A DNA stretch of 64,000 bases from an uncultured Eubacteriales bacterium (GCA_900319075.1 ONMZ01000001.1:307126-371125), one strand, 5' to 3'; counted from the first letter of the stretch, positions 34,030-42,995 are shown. Notes: generated by a model not told the origin, from the letters alone. Numbers and translations: made by a program.

Positions 34030-34988
34030 TGGAAAAGGAAGTAATTCTTGACATCAAGTACCTTGACAAATCCTATGGCAGCACAACGGTGCTTAAAAAC
34101 ATAAATATGCAGTGCTATGCAGGTGAGGTTTTCGGTTTTCTCGGACCAAACGGAGCAGGTAAAACCACAACAATAAAGATAGTTGCAGGGCTTATCAAAA
34201 AAGACTGCGGAGTTGTCACCGTGTGCGGAAAAGACCTGAAACAGGACTTTGAGGGAGCTTTGAGCTGCATCGGTGCGATAGTTGAGAACCCTGAAATGTA
34301 CAAGTATCTTTCCGGACTTGATAATATGAAGCAGTACGCCCGCATGAGGGGGATAGATGACCCACGCAGACTGGACGAGGTCATAAGTATGGTGGGTATG
34401 AGCAACAGGATAAAAGAAAAGGTCAGCCGGTATTCACTTGGTATGAGGCAAAGGCTTGGTGTGGCACAGGCACTTTTGCATCAGCCAAAGCTGCTTATAC
34501 TTGACGAACCTATGAACGGACTTGACCCTGAGGGCATATATGAGCTGAGGATGATACTAAAAAGGCTCGCTCACGAAAACGGAATATGCGTTGTGGTGTC
34601 GTCCCATATAATGAGCGAAATGGAACAGCTTTGCGACAGAGTCGGTATAATCTCCGGCGGCAGGATGATAGGCACATACACCGTTGAGGAGCTTATCGAC
34701 CAAGGCAAGGATACATTTTGTGTATATGAGTTCAAGGTAAGCGACGCCGGCAAGGCAGCGCAGCTTTGCGGACTCGATGAAAAACACTATGACGTAAATG
34801 CAGAAAACGACATTCTTTTATGCAGCATAAAAAGCGACACCGAGGCAGATACATTGGCTGACATAAACCGCAGGATATGTGCAGGCGGAGTAAAGCTTTA
34901 CACTGTAACGCCAAAGAGCACAAAGAGCCTTGAAGATGTGTTCATATCCCTGACACACGATTCACAGGGAGGTGGACAGATTGCATAA
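34029..34988 (+). CDS. ABC transporter ATP-binding protein (ABC-2 type exporter)
   Basis: A 319-residue ATPase. Walker A is GPNGAGKTTTIKIVAGL near residue 37, the Q-loop follows (CIGAIVENPEMYKYLSG), the signature SLGMRQRLGVAQALL near 137, Walker B LLILDEPMNGLDPEG near 157, and the H-loop VVVSSHIMSEME near 193. The DrrA/CcmA-like class with a C-terminal extension of about 100 residues is typical of peptide-resistance or lantibiotic-immunity exporters. The substrate is not known. It overlaps the permease gene by 8 bp. Confidence 0.92.
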   Translation: MEKEVILDIKYLDKSYGSTTVLKNINMQCYAGEVFGFLGPNGAGKTTTIKIVAGLIKKDCGVVTVCGKDLKQDFEGALSCIGAIVENPEMYKYLSGLDNMKQYARMRGIDDPRRLDEVISMVGMSNRIKEKVSRYSLGMRQRLGVAQALLHQPKLLILDEPMNGLDPEGIYELRMILKRLAHENGICVVVSSHIMSEMEQLCDRVGIISGGRMIGTYTVEELIDQGKDTFCVYEFKVSDAGKAAQLCGLDEKHYDVNAENDILLCSIKSDTEADTLADINRRICAGGVKLYTVTPKSTKSLEDVFISLTHDSQGGGQIA

Positions 34989-36312
34989 GTTTATGGCTCT
35001 TATGAAAAACGAGTATATAAAGATATTAAAAAAGACCAGCAGTAAAGTTTTTCTGGTACTTATGTTCCTGAGCGTGATTTTTATAGCCCTGCAAACTTTG
35101 CCCTCACGGCCATATGATATCTCACGTGCCAAAAAAAATACAAATACAACAGTCGACCGCCATATTGATCTGCGCCATAAGCTTGAAGACGAAAAGCCAC
35201 CGTATTATCAGGAGAAGATAGACCTTTTAAAGGAAATTACACTTTATAATCTTTATTCAGGATCCTGGCAGGAACAGGCTATACTAAGTATCGTCAACAC
35301 AGACCTGAGTTCAGAGGATGAGTTCCCTGTGGAGACGGTGAAAAAGATAAAAGAATATATCACCACCGACGATTGGCAGGGCTATTTCGAGCTTGCACTC
35401 AAAGAGCAAAAGCTCAGCGCCGGAACAAAGTGGAAATACAAGTTCTGTATTGAAAAAAACGCAGCACCCGATGATAGCTCCTGGCGTGCAGAGCTTATAA
35501 ACGACGTACAGAAGACCCTTGACTCGTCAGAAAAAAATAACGATCTGTCAAAGGTGCAGAAAGACGAACTTGCTCTGTGGACCTATCAGCTTGAAAATGA
35601 TATTGCAATAAACCTGTCTGACTACCACTCGGACAACTTTATTGTCTCCCTTTTCCGTGGCAATAAGTGGTCTATGTGGATGGGATACAGTTTTCTTATC
35701 CACGCAGTCACCATACTTCTTATAATATTTGCATCAGGCAGCGTGGCAAACGAATATTCTCACGGGACCATAAAATTTCTTCTGGTAAACCCGGTAAAGC
35801 GCTGGAAGATACTTCTTTCAAAATACTGTACCATAATATCCATGGGCATTATCCTTACGGCGATAGTATTTATCATCTGTGGGATCATCGCTTCCATAAG
35901 CGACTTTGACAATTCGCTTAAAGCTGCCAGCCTTACAGTTAAAGATGCACAGGTTCACCGGTCATCAGCCTTCTTTGTTGTTTTCAAGACCTGGGCATTA
36001 AACAGCCTTACAATGCTTGTGGTGGTCACATTTACTTTCTCTGTTTCTTCATTTACCCGTAAAAGCGCCGCTGCAATTACCCTTTCGCTGGTATTCCTCC
36101 TTCTGGGAGCAACACTATCCTCATTTCTTTCGGCAACGGACTCAGATTGGGGAAGATTTCTTCTCTTTTCAAATCTGGACATTCAGAATATTGCCGACGG
36201 GAATCCGCTTTTCTACGGTCAGACCGTGGAATTTGCCGTCTTTGTAATTATAGAGCACATGGCGGTATTTCTCATCACGGCTTTTGATGCTTTCAACAAA
36301 AAGGATATCTGA
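34981..36312 (+). CDS. ABC-2 type permease
   Basis: About 443 residues. One membrane span lies near residue 20-40 (KVFLVLMFLSVIFIALQTL), then a large outside loop of some 180 residues rich in charge, and a bundle of five further spans from about residue 235 (SFLIHAVTILLIIFASGSVA, then GIILTAIVFIICGIIASI and others). VANEYSHGTIKFLLVNPVKR is the typical ABC-2 coupling segment. The TTG at 34981 is chosen as start because GGAGG lies 8 nt upstream; a GTG at 34972 overlaps that site. It forms the export channel with the ATPase before it. Confidence 0.87.
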   Translation: MHKFMALMKNEYIKILKKTSSKVFLVLMFLSVIFIALQTLPSRPYDISRAKKNTNTTVDRHIDLRHKLEDEKPPYYQEKIDLLKEITLYNLYSGSWQEQAILSIVNTDLSSEDEFPVETVKKIKEYITTDDWQGYFELALKEQKLSAGTKWKYKFCIEKNAAPDDSSWRAELINDVQKTLDSSEKNNDLSKVQKDELALWTYQLENDIAINLSDYHSDNFIVSLFRGNKWSMWMGYSFLIHAVTILLIIFASGSVANEYSHGTIKFLLVNPVKRWKILLSKYCTIISMGIILTAIVFIICGIIASISDFDNSLKAASLTVKDAQVHRSSAFFVVFKTWALNSLTMLVVVTFTFSVSSFTRKSAAAITLSLVFLLLGATLSSFLSATDSDWGRFLLFSNLDIQNIADGNPLFYGQTVEFAVFVIIEHMAVFLITAFDAFNKKDI

Positions 36313-36320
36313 ATACACAA

Positions 36321-36361
36321 ACAGCCCTTGTGCGCTATTATGCACAAAGGCTGTATTTTTA
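36321..36361 (+). terminator. Terminator of the ABC exporter unit
   Basis: ACAGCC/GGCTGT plus TTGTGC/GCACAA with one mismatch and an 8-nt loop, followed by ATTTTT. The T-tract overlaps the stop of the convergent SGNH gene. Confidence 0.8.
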
Positions 36362-37465
36362 TTTGCAGATAATAAAGGACATTACCATAAACGGCTCATT
36401 TCCCGCTTCTTTAGTGATATCAAGTGAAACGCTGTGGGTCTCACATTTGTCATATTCCGCCACAAGACTCACACAGCTGAGGTCTCCCCAATCCTCCTCA
36501 AACGCCGCATCAAGCACCGCAGGCTCATCATACTTGCCGTCAATGATGACCTGTGCACAGGGGGCAGGTCTGCGTGGTGTCCTTCGCCACTGGACAAGCA
36601 GTTTTCTGAAACACGCTTCAAAGGCTATACTATCACCCGTTTTAAAACCTGTCCAGCCGTTTTTAAAAGGATCATGAAAAGGATGATCGCTGCTCAGATC
36701 AGCAGCAAAGCCTGATAACTCAGGGGCAAGACGTTTATTGTCAAGCATTTCACAGTTTTCATATCCGCACTCTGTCAGGGGCATGGGTACAGACGGCTTT
36801 TCAAAGCTTGCCCCGGCGCTGTTTTTAAAGCGCTGCAAGGCTTGATCTAAAAGCTCTTCCAGCATTTGCGCTATCATGCTGTGTCCTATATCCGTAGGGT
36901 GAAGATAGTCGGTAGAAAGCTCAAGGGGCTGGTATCTCCCCTGTTCAATAAGAGGCAAAAATACCTTTGCACAGTCAACTATGGAAAGTGAATAATGGGC
37001 AGCTATTTTCTGATGTTCTGCCGCTGCGCCGACCCTGCGGTCAAAAAAAGTGTTGTTGAGGGTTATTACCCACATAACGTCACTATCCGACAGCAAAACC
37101 CTGATCAGACTTTCATAGGTGCTTTTAAACACCTCGTCGCTGCTGTCGTTCACCGAAAAGTCCACAACCACAAGCTGCGGCTTATGTGAAAGGACCTGTG
37201 ATCTTACCCTTGCACAGCCAAATTGTGAGGTCGTTGCTCCGATTCCTGCGTTGATCATATTTATTTTTACTCCCGGAAACTTTTTCTCAAGGCAAGCGGT
37301 AAAAAGATTCACATATCTTCTGTCCTCTGCGGAAGCGTGGCACCCCTGGGTTATGGAGCCGCCAAGACAAACTGCCGTCAGTTCGCCATGTGATTTTATA
37401 TACTCAAATAATCTTCCCGGATATCTTTCATCACCTAAACTAACTATGGATCTTTCTATACACAT
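36359..37465 (-). CDS. SGNH/GDSL-family hydrolase
   Basis: A 368-residue esterase-fold protein. The nucleophile block is VCLGGSITQGCHAS near residue 32 (Ser in GGS, a variant of GDS). NAGIGATTSQFG (Gly block) follows near 72, VVDFSVNDSSDEVFK (Asn block) near 103, and the catalytic Asp-His pair sits in TDYLHPTDIGHSMIAQML near 185. A C-terminal domain of about 150 residues looks strand-rich and may bind carbohydrate. No signal peptide is seen, so it may act inside the cell or on an imported substrate. Relatives often deacetylate sugars. Single gene with its own promoter. Confidence 0.82.
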   Translation of the reverse strand: MCIERSIVSLGDERYPGRLFEYIKSHGELTAVCLGGSITQGCHASAEDRRYVNLFTACLEKKFPGVKINMINAGIGATTSQFGCARVRSQVLSHKPQLVVVDFSVNDSSDEVFKSTYESLIRVLLSDSDVMWVITLNNTFFDRRVGAAAEHQKIAAHYSLSIVDCAKVFLPLIEQGRYQPLELSTDYLHPTDIGHSMIAQMLEELLDQALQRFKNSAGASFEKPSVPMPLTECGYENCEMLDNKRLAPELSGFAADLSSDHPFHDPFKNGWTGFKTGDSIAFEACFRKLLVQWRRTPRRPAPCAQVIIDGKYDEPAVLDAAFEEDWGDLSCVSLVAEYDKCETHSVSLDITKEAGNEPFMVMSFIICK

Positions 37466-37490
37466 TTTCCGTCACCGCCTTTGTAACTTT

Positions 37491-37519
37491 ATTTTATCAC
37501 ATAACCAATGATTTGTAAA
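37491..37519 (-). promoter_or_regulatory. Promoter of the SGNH hydrolase gene
   Basis: On the minus strand, -35 TTTACA (37519-37514), 17 bp, -10 TAAAAT (37496-37491), 26 bp before the ATG. Confidence 0.7.
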
Positions 37520-37579
37520 TAATAAAGTCCAAACAACCTCCGCCGGTGAGAGCTCGCTCCACGTTTTATTAAAGAGTGT

Positions 37580-37605
37580 AAATTCTTTGTAACAAAGGAG
37601 AATTT
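37580..37605. repeat. Inverted repeat upstream of the ATPase promoter
   Basis: AAATTCT (37580-37586) and AGAATTT (37599-37605) flank a 12-nt spacer with TTTG/CAAA inside. It ends 12 bp before the -35 box at 37618, a typical place for an operator. Confidence 0.5.
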
Positions 37606-37617
37606 GCAGCTTTACGG

Positions 37618-37646
37618 TTGACGAAAGAGCAAAAAAGTTATATAAT
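37618..37646 (+). promoter_or_regulatory. Promoter of the ATPase-GNAT pair
   Basis: -35 TTGACG (37618-37623), 17 bp, -10 TATAAT (37641-37646). The leader holds a perfect 10-bp inverted repeat just before the ribosome site. Confidence 0.85.
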
Positions 37647-37664
37647 AATGTTGATACTAATGGA

Positions 37665-37696
37665 TTTTGCAGGAACAGTCATTAGCTCCTGCAAAA
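37665..37696 (+). promoter_or_regulatory. Leader hairpin next to the ribosome-binding site
   Basis: TTTTGCAGGA (37665-37674) and TCCTGCAAAA (37687-37696) form a perfect 10-bp stem with a 12-nt loop. The 3' arm runs straight into AAGGAG, so folding could mask or position the ribosome site of the ATPase gene. Confidence 0.6.
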
Positions 37697-37708
37697 AGGA
37701 GAAAAAAT

Positions 37709-38908
37709 ATGGACAACCTTGATAGACTGATCTTACGTTCAAAGACCCTTGTACTCTTTAAGGGGCTTCATAATAACAATGTGTTCAAAAGCTTTTTATG
37801 TGCAGCTGATTGCTGCATCAACGGAGAAAAACAACAGGCTGTGGAAAAATACTGCGAATTTATAAGTCTTCTTTATCAGCACACAGATGACCTTACCCAG
37901 CTTATTCTGAAGCTTGTGCTTGAGGACGAAAACCTGTTTATACTGAAAAAAGGGGAAAACCTGCCCACAGCAGGTGTGCTTGAAGAATGTCTTGCAAACG
38001 AGCTTCAGACTCTTCAGGAGCTCTCTCAGATACCCTGCACCGAGCTGACCGCAAGACTTGATACGGACATTTTTCTTCCCGAATATAAAACACACAAGGT
38101 GGATTTTTCACAGGTCTACGCAGACAGAGTTCACCACATCGGCGAAGTCGGTTATGGTATTTATTCACGCTACAATGTTTTTGTCATGGCAGACGGAAAG
38201 ATCAAGCCTGTGGAATATCCGGACCCGATAAGGCTTTCACAGCTTTCAAATTACCAGTCCGAGCGGGAAGAGGTAATTAAGAACACACTCGCACTGCTCA
38301 GCGGCAAACCTGCAAACAACGTGCTTTTGTACGGCGACTGCGGCACGGGAAAATCATCTACTGTCAAGGCTATTGCAAACGAGTATGCCTGCAAAGGTCT
38401 TAGGCTTATCGAACTTAAAAAGAAACAGCTCCACGAGATACCGTCAATAGTTGAGACTGTAAGCAAAAATCCGCTGAAATTCATTATTTTTATTGATGAT
38501 CTGTCATTTACCGAGGACGATAACGACTTTGCCGCTCTTAAAGCGATTCTCGAAGGCAGCGTTTCTTCAACGGCCTCAAATCTTGCGATCTATGCAACTT
38601 CAAACCGCAGACACCTTGTAAGGGAAACATTTTCCGCAAGACAGGGCGACGAAATCCATTTTAAAGACACCGTTCAGGAGCTGTTATCCCTTTCGGACCG
38701 CTTTGGTCTGACGGTTATTTTCCAGCGTCCCGACAAAAAAACATTTTTGAACGTAGTAAGCGATATTGCAAAGCAGTATGAGCTTGATGTGCCACAGGAG
38801 GAGCTTTTCAGGCAGGCGGAGGCTTATGCCCTTTCAAGAGGCGGACGTTCACCAAGAGTTGCAAAGCAATTCGTTGAGTATATGAAAGGATGTGGAGATA
38901 ATGCTTGA
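37709..38908 (+). CDS. DUF815-type AAA ATPase
   Basis: About 399 residues. The P-loop is YGDCGTGKSSTVKAIANEY near residue 205, followed by Walker B IIFIDDLSFTEDDNDF near 255 and ATSNRRHLVRETF (sensor region) near 293, with a C-terminal helical lid. The arrangement fits the DUF815 family, of unknown function. The first 190 residues are helical and lack motifs. The ATG at 37709 has AAGGAG 7 nt before it; an earlier in-frame start lies in the leader hairpin and is rejected. It overlaps the GNAT gene by 8 bp. Confidence 0.85.
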   Translation: MDNLDRLILRSKTLVLFKGLHNNNVFKSFLCAADCCINGEKQQAVEKYCEFISLLYQHTDDLTQLILKLVLEDENLFILKKGENLPTAGVLEECLANELQTLQELSQIPCTELTARLDTDIFLPEYKTHKVDFSQVYADRVHHIGEVGYGIYSRYNVFVMADGKIKPVEYPDPIRLSQLSNYQSEREEVIKNTLALLSGKPANNVLLYGDCGTGKSSTVKAIANEYACKGLRLIELKKKQLHEIPSIVETVSKNPLKFIIFIDDLSFTEDDNDFAALKAILEGSVSSTASNLAIYATSNRRHLVRETFSARQGDEIHFKDTVQELLSLSDRFGLTVIFQRPDKKTFLNVVSDIAKQYELDVPQEELFRQAEAYALSRGGRSPRVAKQFVEYMKGCGDNA

Positions 38909-39398
38909 GTTTGTAAAATGCGAGACCGACCATAAGCTGCGCCGTACTGCTGAAATGGCTAACGACATATGGCATGAGTGTTTTGAAGGGATCATCTCCG
39001 ACGAACAGATCGACTACATGGTGGACAATTTCCAATCATTTTCCGCAATTAAAAAGCAGATCGCAACACAGGGGTATGAATATTATAACTTTGTGCTTGA
39101 CGGCACAAGGATAGGCTATTTTGCCATTGCGCCCCAGGAGGATAATACGCTATTTTTATCAAAGCTTTATATGTACAAGGAATACCGAGGCAACGGTTAT
39201 GCTTCGGCGGCGTTTGAGTTTATTAAGGGCATTGCCCGTGACAGAGGGCTGAAAAGCGTCTGGCTCACTGTGAACAGGTACAACAGCAGCGCCATAAAAG
39301 TTTACCGTGCGTTCGGTATGAAGGTCATAAAAGATCAGCTTACAGACATAGGCAACGGCTTTGTAATGGACGATCACGTTTTCAGCATAGATGTATAA
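38901..39398 (+). CDS. GNAT-family N-acetyltransferase
   Basis: About 165 residues. The acetyl-CoA motif is YMYKEYRGNGYASAAFEFI near residue 91. The strand LKSVWLTVNRYNSSAIKVYR with its conserved Asn and Tyr follows near 118, and the VKxxFxFVMDDH-type end is seen. This is a compact GNAT close to those that act on small amines or on protein N-termini; the substrate is unknown. Its ATG overlaps the end of the DUF815 gene, so both come from one message. Confidence 0.88.
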   Translation: MLEFVKCETDHKLRRTAEMANDIWHECFEGIISDEQIDYMVDNFQSFSAIKKQIATQGYEYYNFVLDGTRIGYFAIAPQEDNTLFLSKLYMYKEYRGNGYASAAFEFIKGIARDRGLKSVWLTVNRYNSSAIKVYRAFGMKVIKDQLTDIGNGFVMDDHVFSIDV

Positions 39399-39422
39399 CT
39401 GTACAAGAAATATATTTTTTGC

Positions 39423-39468
39423 AAAAAAGCCGCAGGGGCAAATGAAATACCTCTGCGGCTCGTATTTT
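39423..39468. terminator. Strong bidirectional terminator
   Basis: GCCGCAGGGG (39429-39438) pairs with CCTCTGCGGC (39450-39459), one mismatch, 11-nt loop. T-tracts lie on both strands (plus TATTTTTA, minus TTTTTT). It separates the convergent GNAT and signal-peptidase locus genes. Confidence 0.88.
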
Positions 39469-39695
39469 TATTTGATAAGATCAAGCTTTTTCTGGGTGTT
39501 TATCATATGTTTTCTCACAGCATCGATCTCACCTGTGTACTTGTTGAACCACTCAACGTCTGCTTCCGAAGGTTCCTCCTGAAGGAGGATAGCCTGTACC
39601 AATGCCGACTGTGAACGTGAACGCTTACGCTCTATCTCCTCTATGGTCTTACGGCATTTAAGAATCTCTTTTTTATATTTTCTTTTTTCACTCAT
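39468..39695 (-). CDS. Small coiled-coil protein
   Basis: A 75-residue, highly charged helical protein (ILKCRKTIEEIERKRSRSQS, then EWFNKYTGEIDAVRKH) with no signal or membrane segment; family not recognised. GGAGGAAAAGT precedes the ATG. It is the last gene of the SipW/AAA locus, 13 bp after the previous stop, and runs into a strong terminator. A scaffold or regulatory role beside the coiled-coil ATPase partner is a guess from composition. Confidence 0.65.
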   Translation of the reverse strand: MSEKRKYKKEILKCRKTIEEIERKRSRSQSALVQAILLQEEPSEADVEWFNKYTGEIDAVRKHMINTQKKLDLIK

Positions 39696-39708
39696 CGTAC
39701 TTTTCCTC

Positions 39709-40143
39709 CTATTCGCCTTTTTTCTCTATGGAATCCACAACTTCTCTTATCTCGTCATAGCCCTTATCAAGGTTATCAACAATATCTTTAAGTCCCTGGT
39801 TTACAGCTTCCAGCCTTGTCTTCATCTGTTTTGGATATTTAACAAAGCAGTAATGAAGCTCATTTATAGCCTTTTGCCTTTCCGAATAATCATCTATCAG
39901 AAATACGAAAGACCTTGCGGATCCCAGATCTGATATGACCATATTATAGTGCAGATCGTAATCGATTTTCCTGCTGAAATAGGTGTCAAGCTCCTCGGTA
40001 GCATCTGCCAGGCTTTGCTTGTATTTTTCTCTGTAAGTCTTCTGAGCCTCTGCGGATTTATCCACATAAAGCCCGATAAAGACCAGCAAAGCAATAAGCA
40101 GGATGATCGCCCAGATTATTGCTGAGATCATCTTACGCTTCAT
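39709..40143 (-). CDS. Single-pass membrane protein with helical outside domain
   Basis: About 144 residues. An N-terminal anchor (ISAIIWAIILLIALLVFIGLYV) is followed by a helical domain with many Lys, Glu and Asp and heptad-like spacing (KQSLADATEELDTYFSRK, later LEAVNQGLKDIVDNLDKG). The family is not recognised. The ATG at 40143 overlaps the end of the signal peptidase gene by 11 bp and has AGGAAA upstream; a longer frame to 40197 would start deep inside that gene. It has the size and shape of a small accessory membrane subunit. Confidence 0.65.
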   Translation of the reverse strand: MKRKMISAIIWAIILLIALLVFIGLYVDKSAEAQKTYREKYKQSLADATEELDTYFSRKIDYDLHYNMVISDLGSARSFVFLIDDYSERQKAINELHYCFVKYPKQMKTRLEAVNQGLKDIVDNLDKGYDEIREVVDSIEKKGE

Positions 40144-40870
40144 TATCTTTTCCTGATTCACTATCCACCACTTCACTTTCGTTAAGCTTATCGGCATCAG
40201 CCTGTCGAAGCTTTTCTTTTTCTTTTTCGATAGCCTCTCTTATAAGCCTTTCTTTTTTCTCCTGTGCTGTTTGTTTATCTGATTTTTTCTCCTCCCGGGT
40301 GATCTGAGTCTGTTCATCATCACCCTCCTCGTCGGTACCTCTGACGATCTTTATCAGCGACCTTGCTTCGTATATACATATACCCACCGTAGGAAGTATA
40401 AACAGTATCATCAGCAGCTTCCTGCTTGACGCAAAAGACCCGATAAAGCGAAACAGCCATATCTTCCCCGAATATTTGCCCACCACCCTGTCCGGCTTTA
40501 CGGTATATTCGTCCGCTTTGGGGTTGGCATCGCCTTTTACGGTAAAGCTGCCGTCGGGGTTAATGGCGATAATCCTGTGAGAATTGGGCATATCCTTTAT
40601 CTGCGGATCGTCAGAGTAAAATGTTATAACATCTCCGACTTTAAGTGTATCTGTATCGACCTCTTTCACCAGCACATAGTCGCCAACATGAATAGATGGT
40701 TCCATACTTCCGGTTATTACCTTCATTACGCTGTATCCGCCGATCTTTGCCACCTTGCCTCGGATATTGCAAACAAAAACATACACCACGATACAGAACA
40801 TAGCTGCGATCAATGCGATAAGAAAGATCTTTACCGCAAGTTTCAGCCTACTTTTTATCATCTGTTTCAT
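40133..40870 (-). CDS. SipW/ER-type signal peptidase I (S26B)
   Basis: A 245-residue membrane peptidase. After an N-terminal span (VKIFLIALIAAMFCIVVYVF) come the catalytic serine in ITGSMEPSIHVGDYVLV near residue 55 and NSHRIIAI with His in place of the usual lysine near 97. That Ser/His pair defines the archaeal/ER-type group to which SipW belongs. VKGDANPKADEYTV and VVGKYSGKIWLF follow, then a second span near 150 and a cytoplasmic tail rich in Lys and Glu. SipW cleaves a small set of exported fibre proteins such as TasA. It overlaps the DUF2357-like gene before it by 23 bp. Confidence 0.88.
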   Translation of the reverse strand: MKQMIKSRLKLAVKIFLIALIAAMFCIVVYVFVCNIRGKVAKIGGYSVMKVITGSMEPSIHVGDYVLVKEVDTDTLKVGDVITFYSDDPQIKDMPNSHRIIAINPDGSFTVKGDANPKADEYTVKPDRVVGKYSGKIWLFRFIGSFASSRKLLMILFILPTVGICIYEARSLIKIVRGTDEEGDDEQTQITREEKKSDKQTAQEKKERLIREAIEKEKEKLRQADADKLNESEVVDSESGKDNEA

Positions 40871-42995
40871 TGACCCTTTCGTTCTTTAGTTTCCTGTTTT
40901 CACGCCAATGCTTGAATAGTCGTTTTATCTTGGTGAAAATGCTCACATGATACTCCTTGAACAAAGCCTTGATCCTTGCATTCTCTTCCTTTTCCTCCTG
41001 AGGAGTCATTACAACAAGCGACTTTCTGATCTTTTCCTTCTGAGCATCGGTAAGGGGCTTTTTCTTTTTCATCTTCCACTTTAAGTTCTTGACAGCCCTC
41101 TTCAGGTCATAGGGGAACATTGTCGCATACTTGTTGTAGTATATCTTCATCTGCATACGCTCATCCCGTTCTGCAGCGGTCTCCATAGGTCTTTCAAACC
41201 ACCGTTTCTTGGGATATTCCGCACGGTAATACTTAGGATCCACATCAGGAACATAAGGCCTGCGGAATATTACGCTGAACAATGTGATGAAGAATCGTCT
41301 TATCACGCACCACGGGCTTTTTGAATACTCCAGGTAAATTGTGCGGAAATCTCTGCTGCGGTAGATCTCTCTTTCCGCACGCAGACGCTCTGCACGGGCT
41401 TTCTCTCGTTTTTCCTTGGCAGCCTTCTCTGCCTTGATACGTTCTCTCTCGGCGATCTCCTCCGGGGTGAGGTTTGCCTCCTCCTCGGCGAGCCTTCTTG
41501 CTTCTTCCTCGGCAGCAAGTCTTTCCTGCTCGATTCTTTCAGCTGTAAGCTGTGCTCTTCGGAAGTTATCATATTCACGCTGCCGTCTTTCCTCTGCCTC
41601 CTGACGTTCTCTCTCGGCACGCTCGGCAGCCTCTTTTGCGAGTCTTTCTCTCTCCTCGGCTTCGGCTTTTTGTCTTTCTTCCCATTCACGCTTGAGACGC
41701 TCTGTCTCCTCACGCTGGATCCTTTCTCTCTCGGCACGTTCTTCCTCGGCTTTTTTGATAGCCTCACGCCGCAAAGCTTCCAGCCTGCGTTCTTCCGCCT
41801 CTGCCTTTTTCTTTTCTGCCTTTTCTCTCTCAATACGAGCGACCTCGGTACGTATCTGTTCAACACGTATATATTCCTTTTCAAGGGCAAAAACCTGGTC
41901 TATCTCGTTAAGAAGGGCGATATTCAGCTCTCCTGCCTCACCCTGATGGTCATAAATGCTCTCCCCCAGAGATTGCGGCTGAGCCATAACGTCATACTTG
42001 GACATATCGTCCTTATTGAACCTTTTGAGAAACTTAGGCAGAAACGCTTTAGGCTTCGCCGTTTTAAGATCATTCTTCTTATCGGCAGGTTTATGGGTAT
42101 ATGTACGGAACAGCAGGAAATTAAGTGCGATAAGGTTATAAAAATCCATCATATAATCCTCATCGAGCTTTTGTGCTGTATCCACCACATTTATCTCATA
42201 ACCGACCTTATCATATCCTTCGATAAACTGCCACAATGTAAGGCAGGCTTTAAGGTCAACGTTCTTCATAATTGCGTTGGTACGCATTACAGGGGGTCTT
42301 ATATAGACCGTACCCATCGTCTGGCAGAAAGTTGAGCCTTTGTAGCCCTCAATAGCTTTCTTTATATGCTCTACCCTTTCCCAGACTGTAAGACCGCTTT
42401 CGTTCACGGTCTCAAGGCTGTCGGTAGTCTCCAGCTTCAGGCTGACGCTCATCTGCTTACCGTTTTTATCGTCAAGGTCTGTATTATAGGAAAGGGAGAA
42501 CACCTCCTCATCCTTTGCGACTTCCTGGAGTTTTTCGTAACGCTTTATTATAAACACATAAAGCCTGTCCACAAGGGTATTGATGAACTTATTTTCATAA
42601 GTCATCATACTTTCCTCTTTATGGACATTAAGCACCTTGGAAGGTGTGATGGTATTTGTCACAGGGTCATAATCCTGTATAAGGTCGGTATGCTGAGCAA
42701 GGTGCTTTACCGACTCAACAGTTATTTTTCTTGAAAGGGCGATAGGAACGACCTCACCCACGTCTTCAATGGTGACTCTCGGGTTTCTCAGCACCGTATC
42801 AAGGTGCTTCATTCCCTGTTCTATTGCATCCACCCAGGAAACGTCCACAGATTTTTCCATTATTTTGCGGTTGACTGCAAAGGTATTTCTGCTGGACATT
42901 ATAAGGGAATGCATTGACTCAAAAAGGCTGTCATCTTCAAGTTCGCCCATTGTAGCGGTAAAGCTCTTATACCACTTATCGTAAAAATCGCTCAC
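40848..42995 (-). CDS. DUF2357-like coiled-coil protein, partner of the AAA ATPase
   Basis: A 715-residue protein. Residues 1-330 look like the DUF2357 domain that accompanies McrB-like ATPases: IPxxLSRKITVESVKHLAQH near 105 and TYENKFINTLVDRLYVFIIK near 150, the conserved ENxFI motif. Residues 385-560 are a long charged coiled coil, almost all Glu, Arg, Lys and Ala. The last 150 residues are basic with FFITLFSVIF and FxxYDLKRAVKNLKWKMKKK. The PD-(D/E)XK nuclease domain that often follows DUF2357 is not evident. A GTG start is used, with GGAGGGG about 5 nt upstream. The DUF2357 call is by motif resemblance. Confidence 0.6.
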   Translation of the reverse strand: MSDFYDKWYKSFTATMGELEDDSLFESMHSLIMSSRNTFAVNRKIMEKSVDVSWVDAIEQGMKHLDTVLRNPRVTIEDVGEVVPIALSRKITVESVKHLAQHTDLIQDYDPVTNTITPSKVLNVHKEESMMTYENKFINTLVDRLYVFIIKRYEKLQEVAKDEEVFSLSYNTDLDDKNGKQMSVSLKLETTDSLETVNESGLTVWERVEHIKKAIEGYKGSTFCQTMGTVYIRPPVMRTNAIMKNVDLKACLTLWQFIEGYDKVGYEINVVDTAQKLDEDYMMDFYNLIALNFLLFRTYTHKPADKKNDLKTAKPKAFLPKFLKRFNKDDMSKYDVMAQPQSLGESIYDHQGEAGELNIALLNEIDQVFALEKEYIRVEQIRTEVARIEREKAEKKKAEAEERRLEALRREAIKKAEEERAERERIQREETERLKREWEERQKAEAEERERLAKEAAERAERERQEAEERRQREYDNFRRAQLTAERIEQERLAAEEEARRLAEEEANLTPEEIAERERIKAEKAAKEKREKARAERLRAEREIYRSRDFRTIYLEYSKSPWCVIRRFFITLFSVIFRRPYVPDVDPKYYRAEYPKKRWFERPMETAAERDERMQMKIYYNKYATMFPYDLKRAVKNLKWKMKKKKPLTDAQKEKIRKSLVVMTPQEEKEENARIKALFKEYHVSIFTKIKRLFKHWRENRKLKNERVNETDDKK

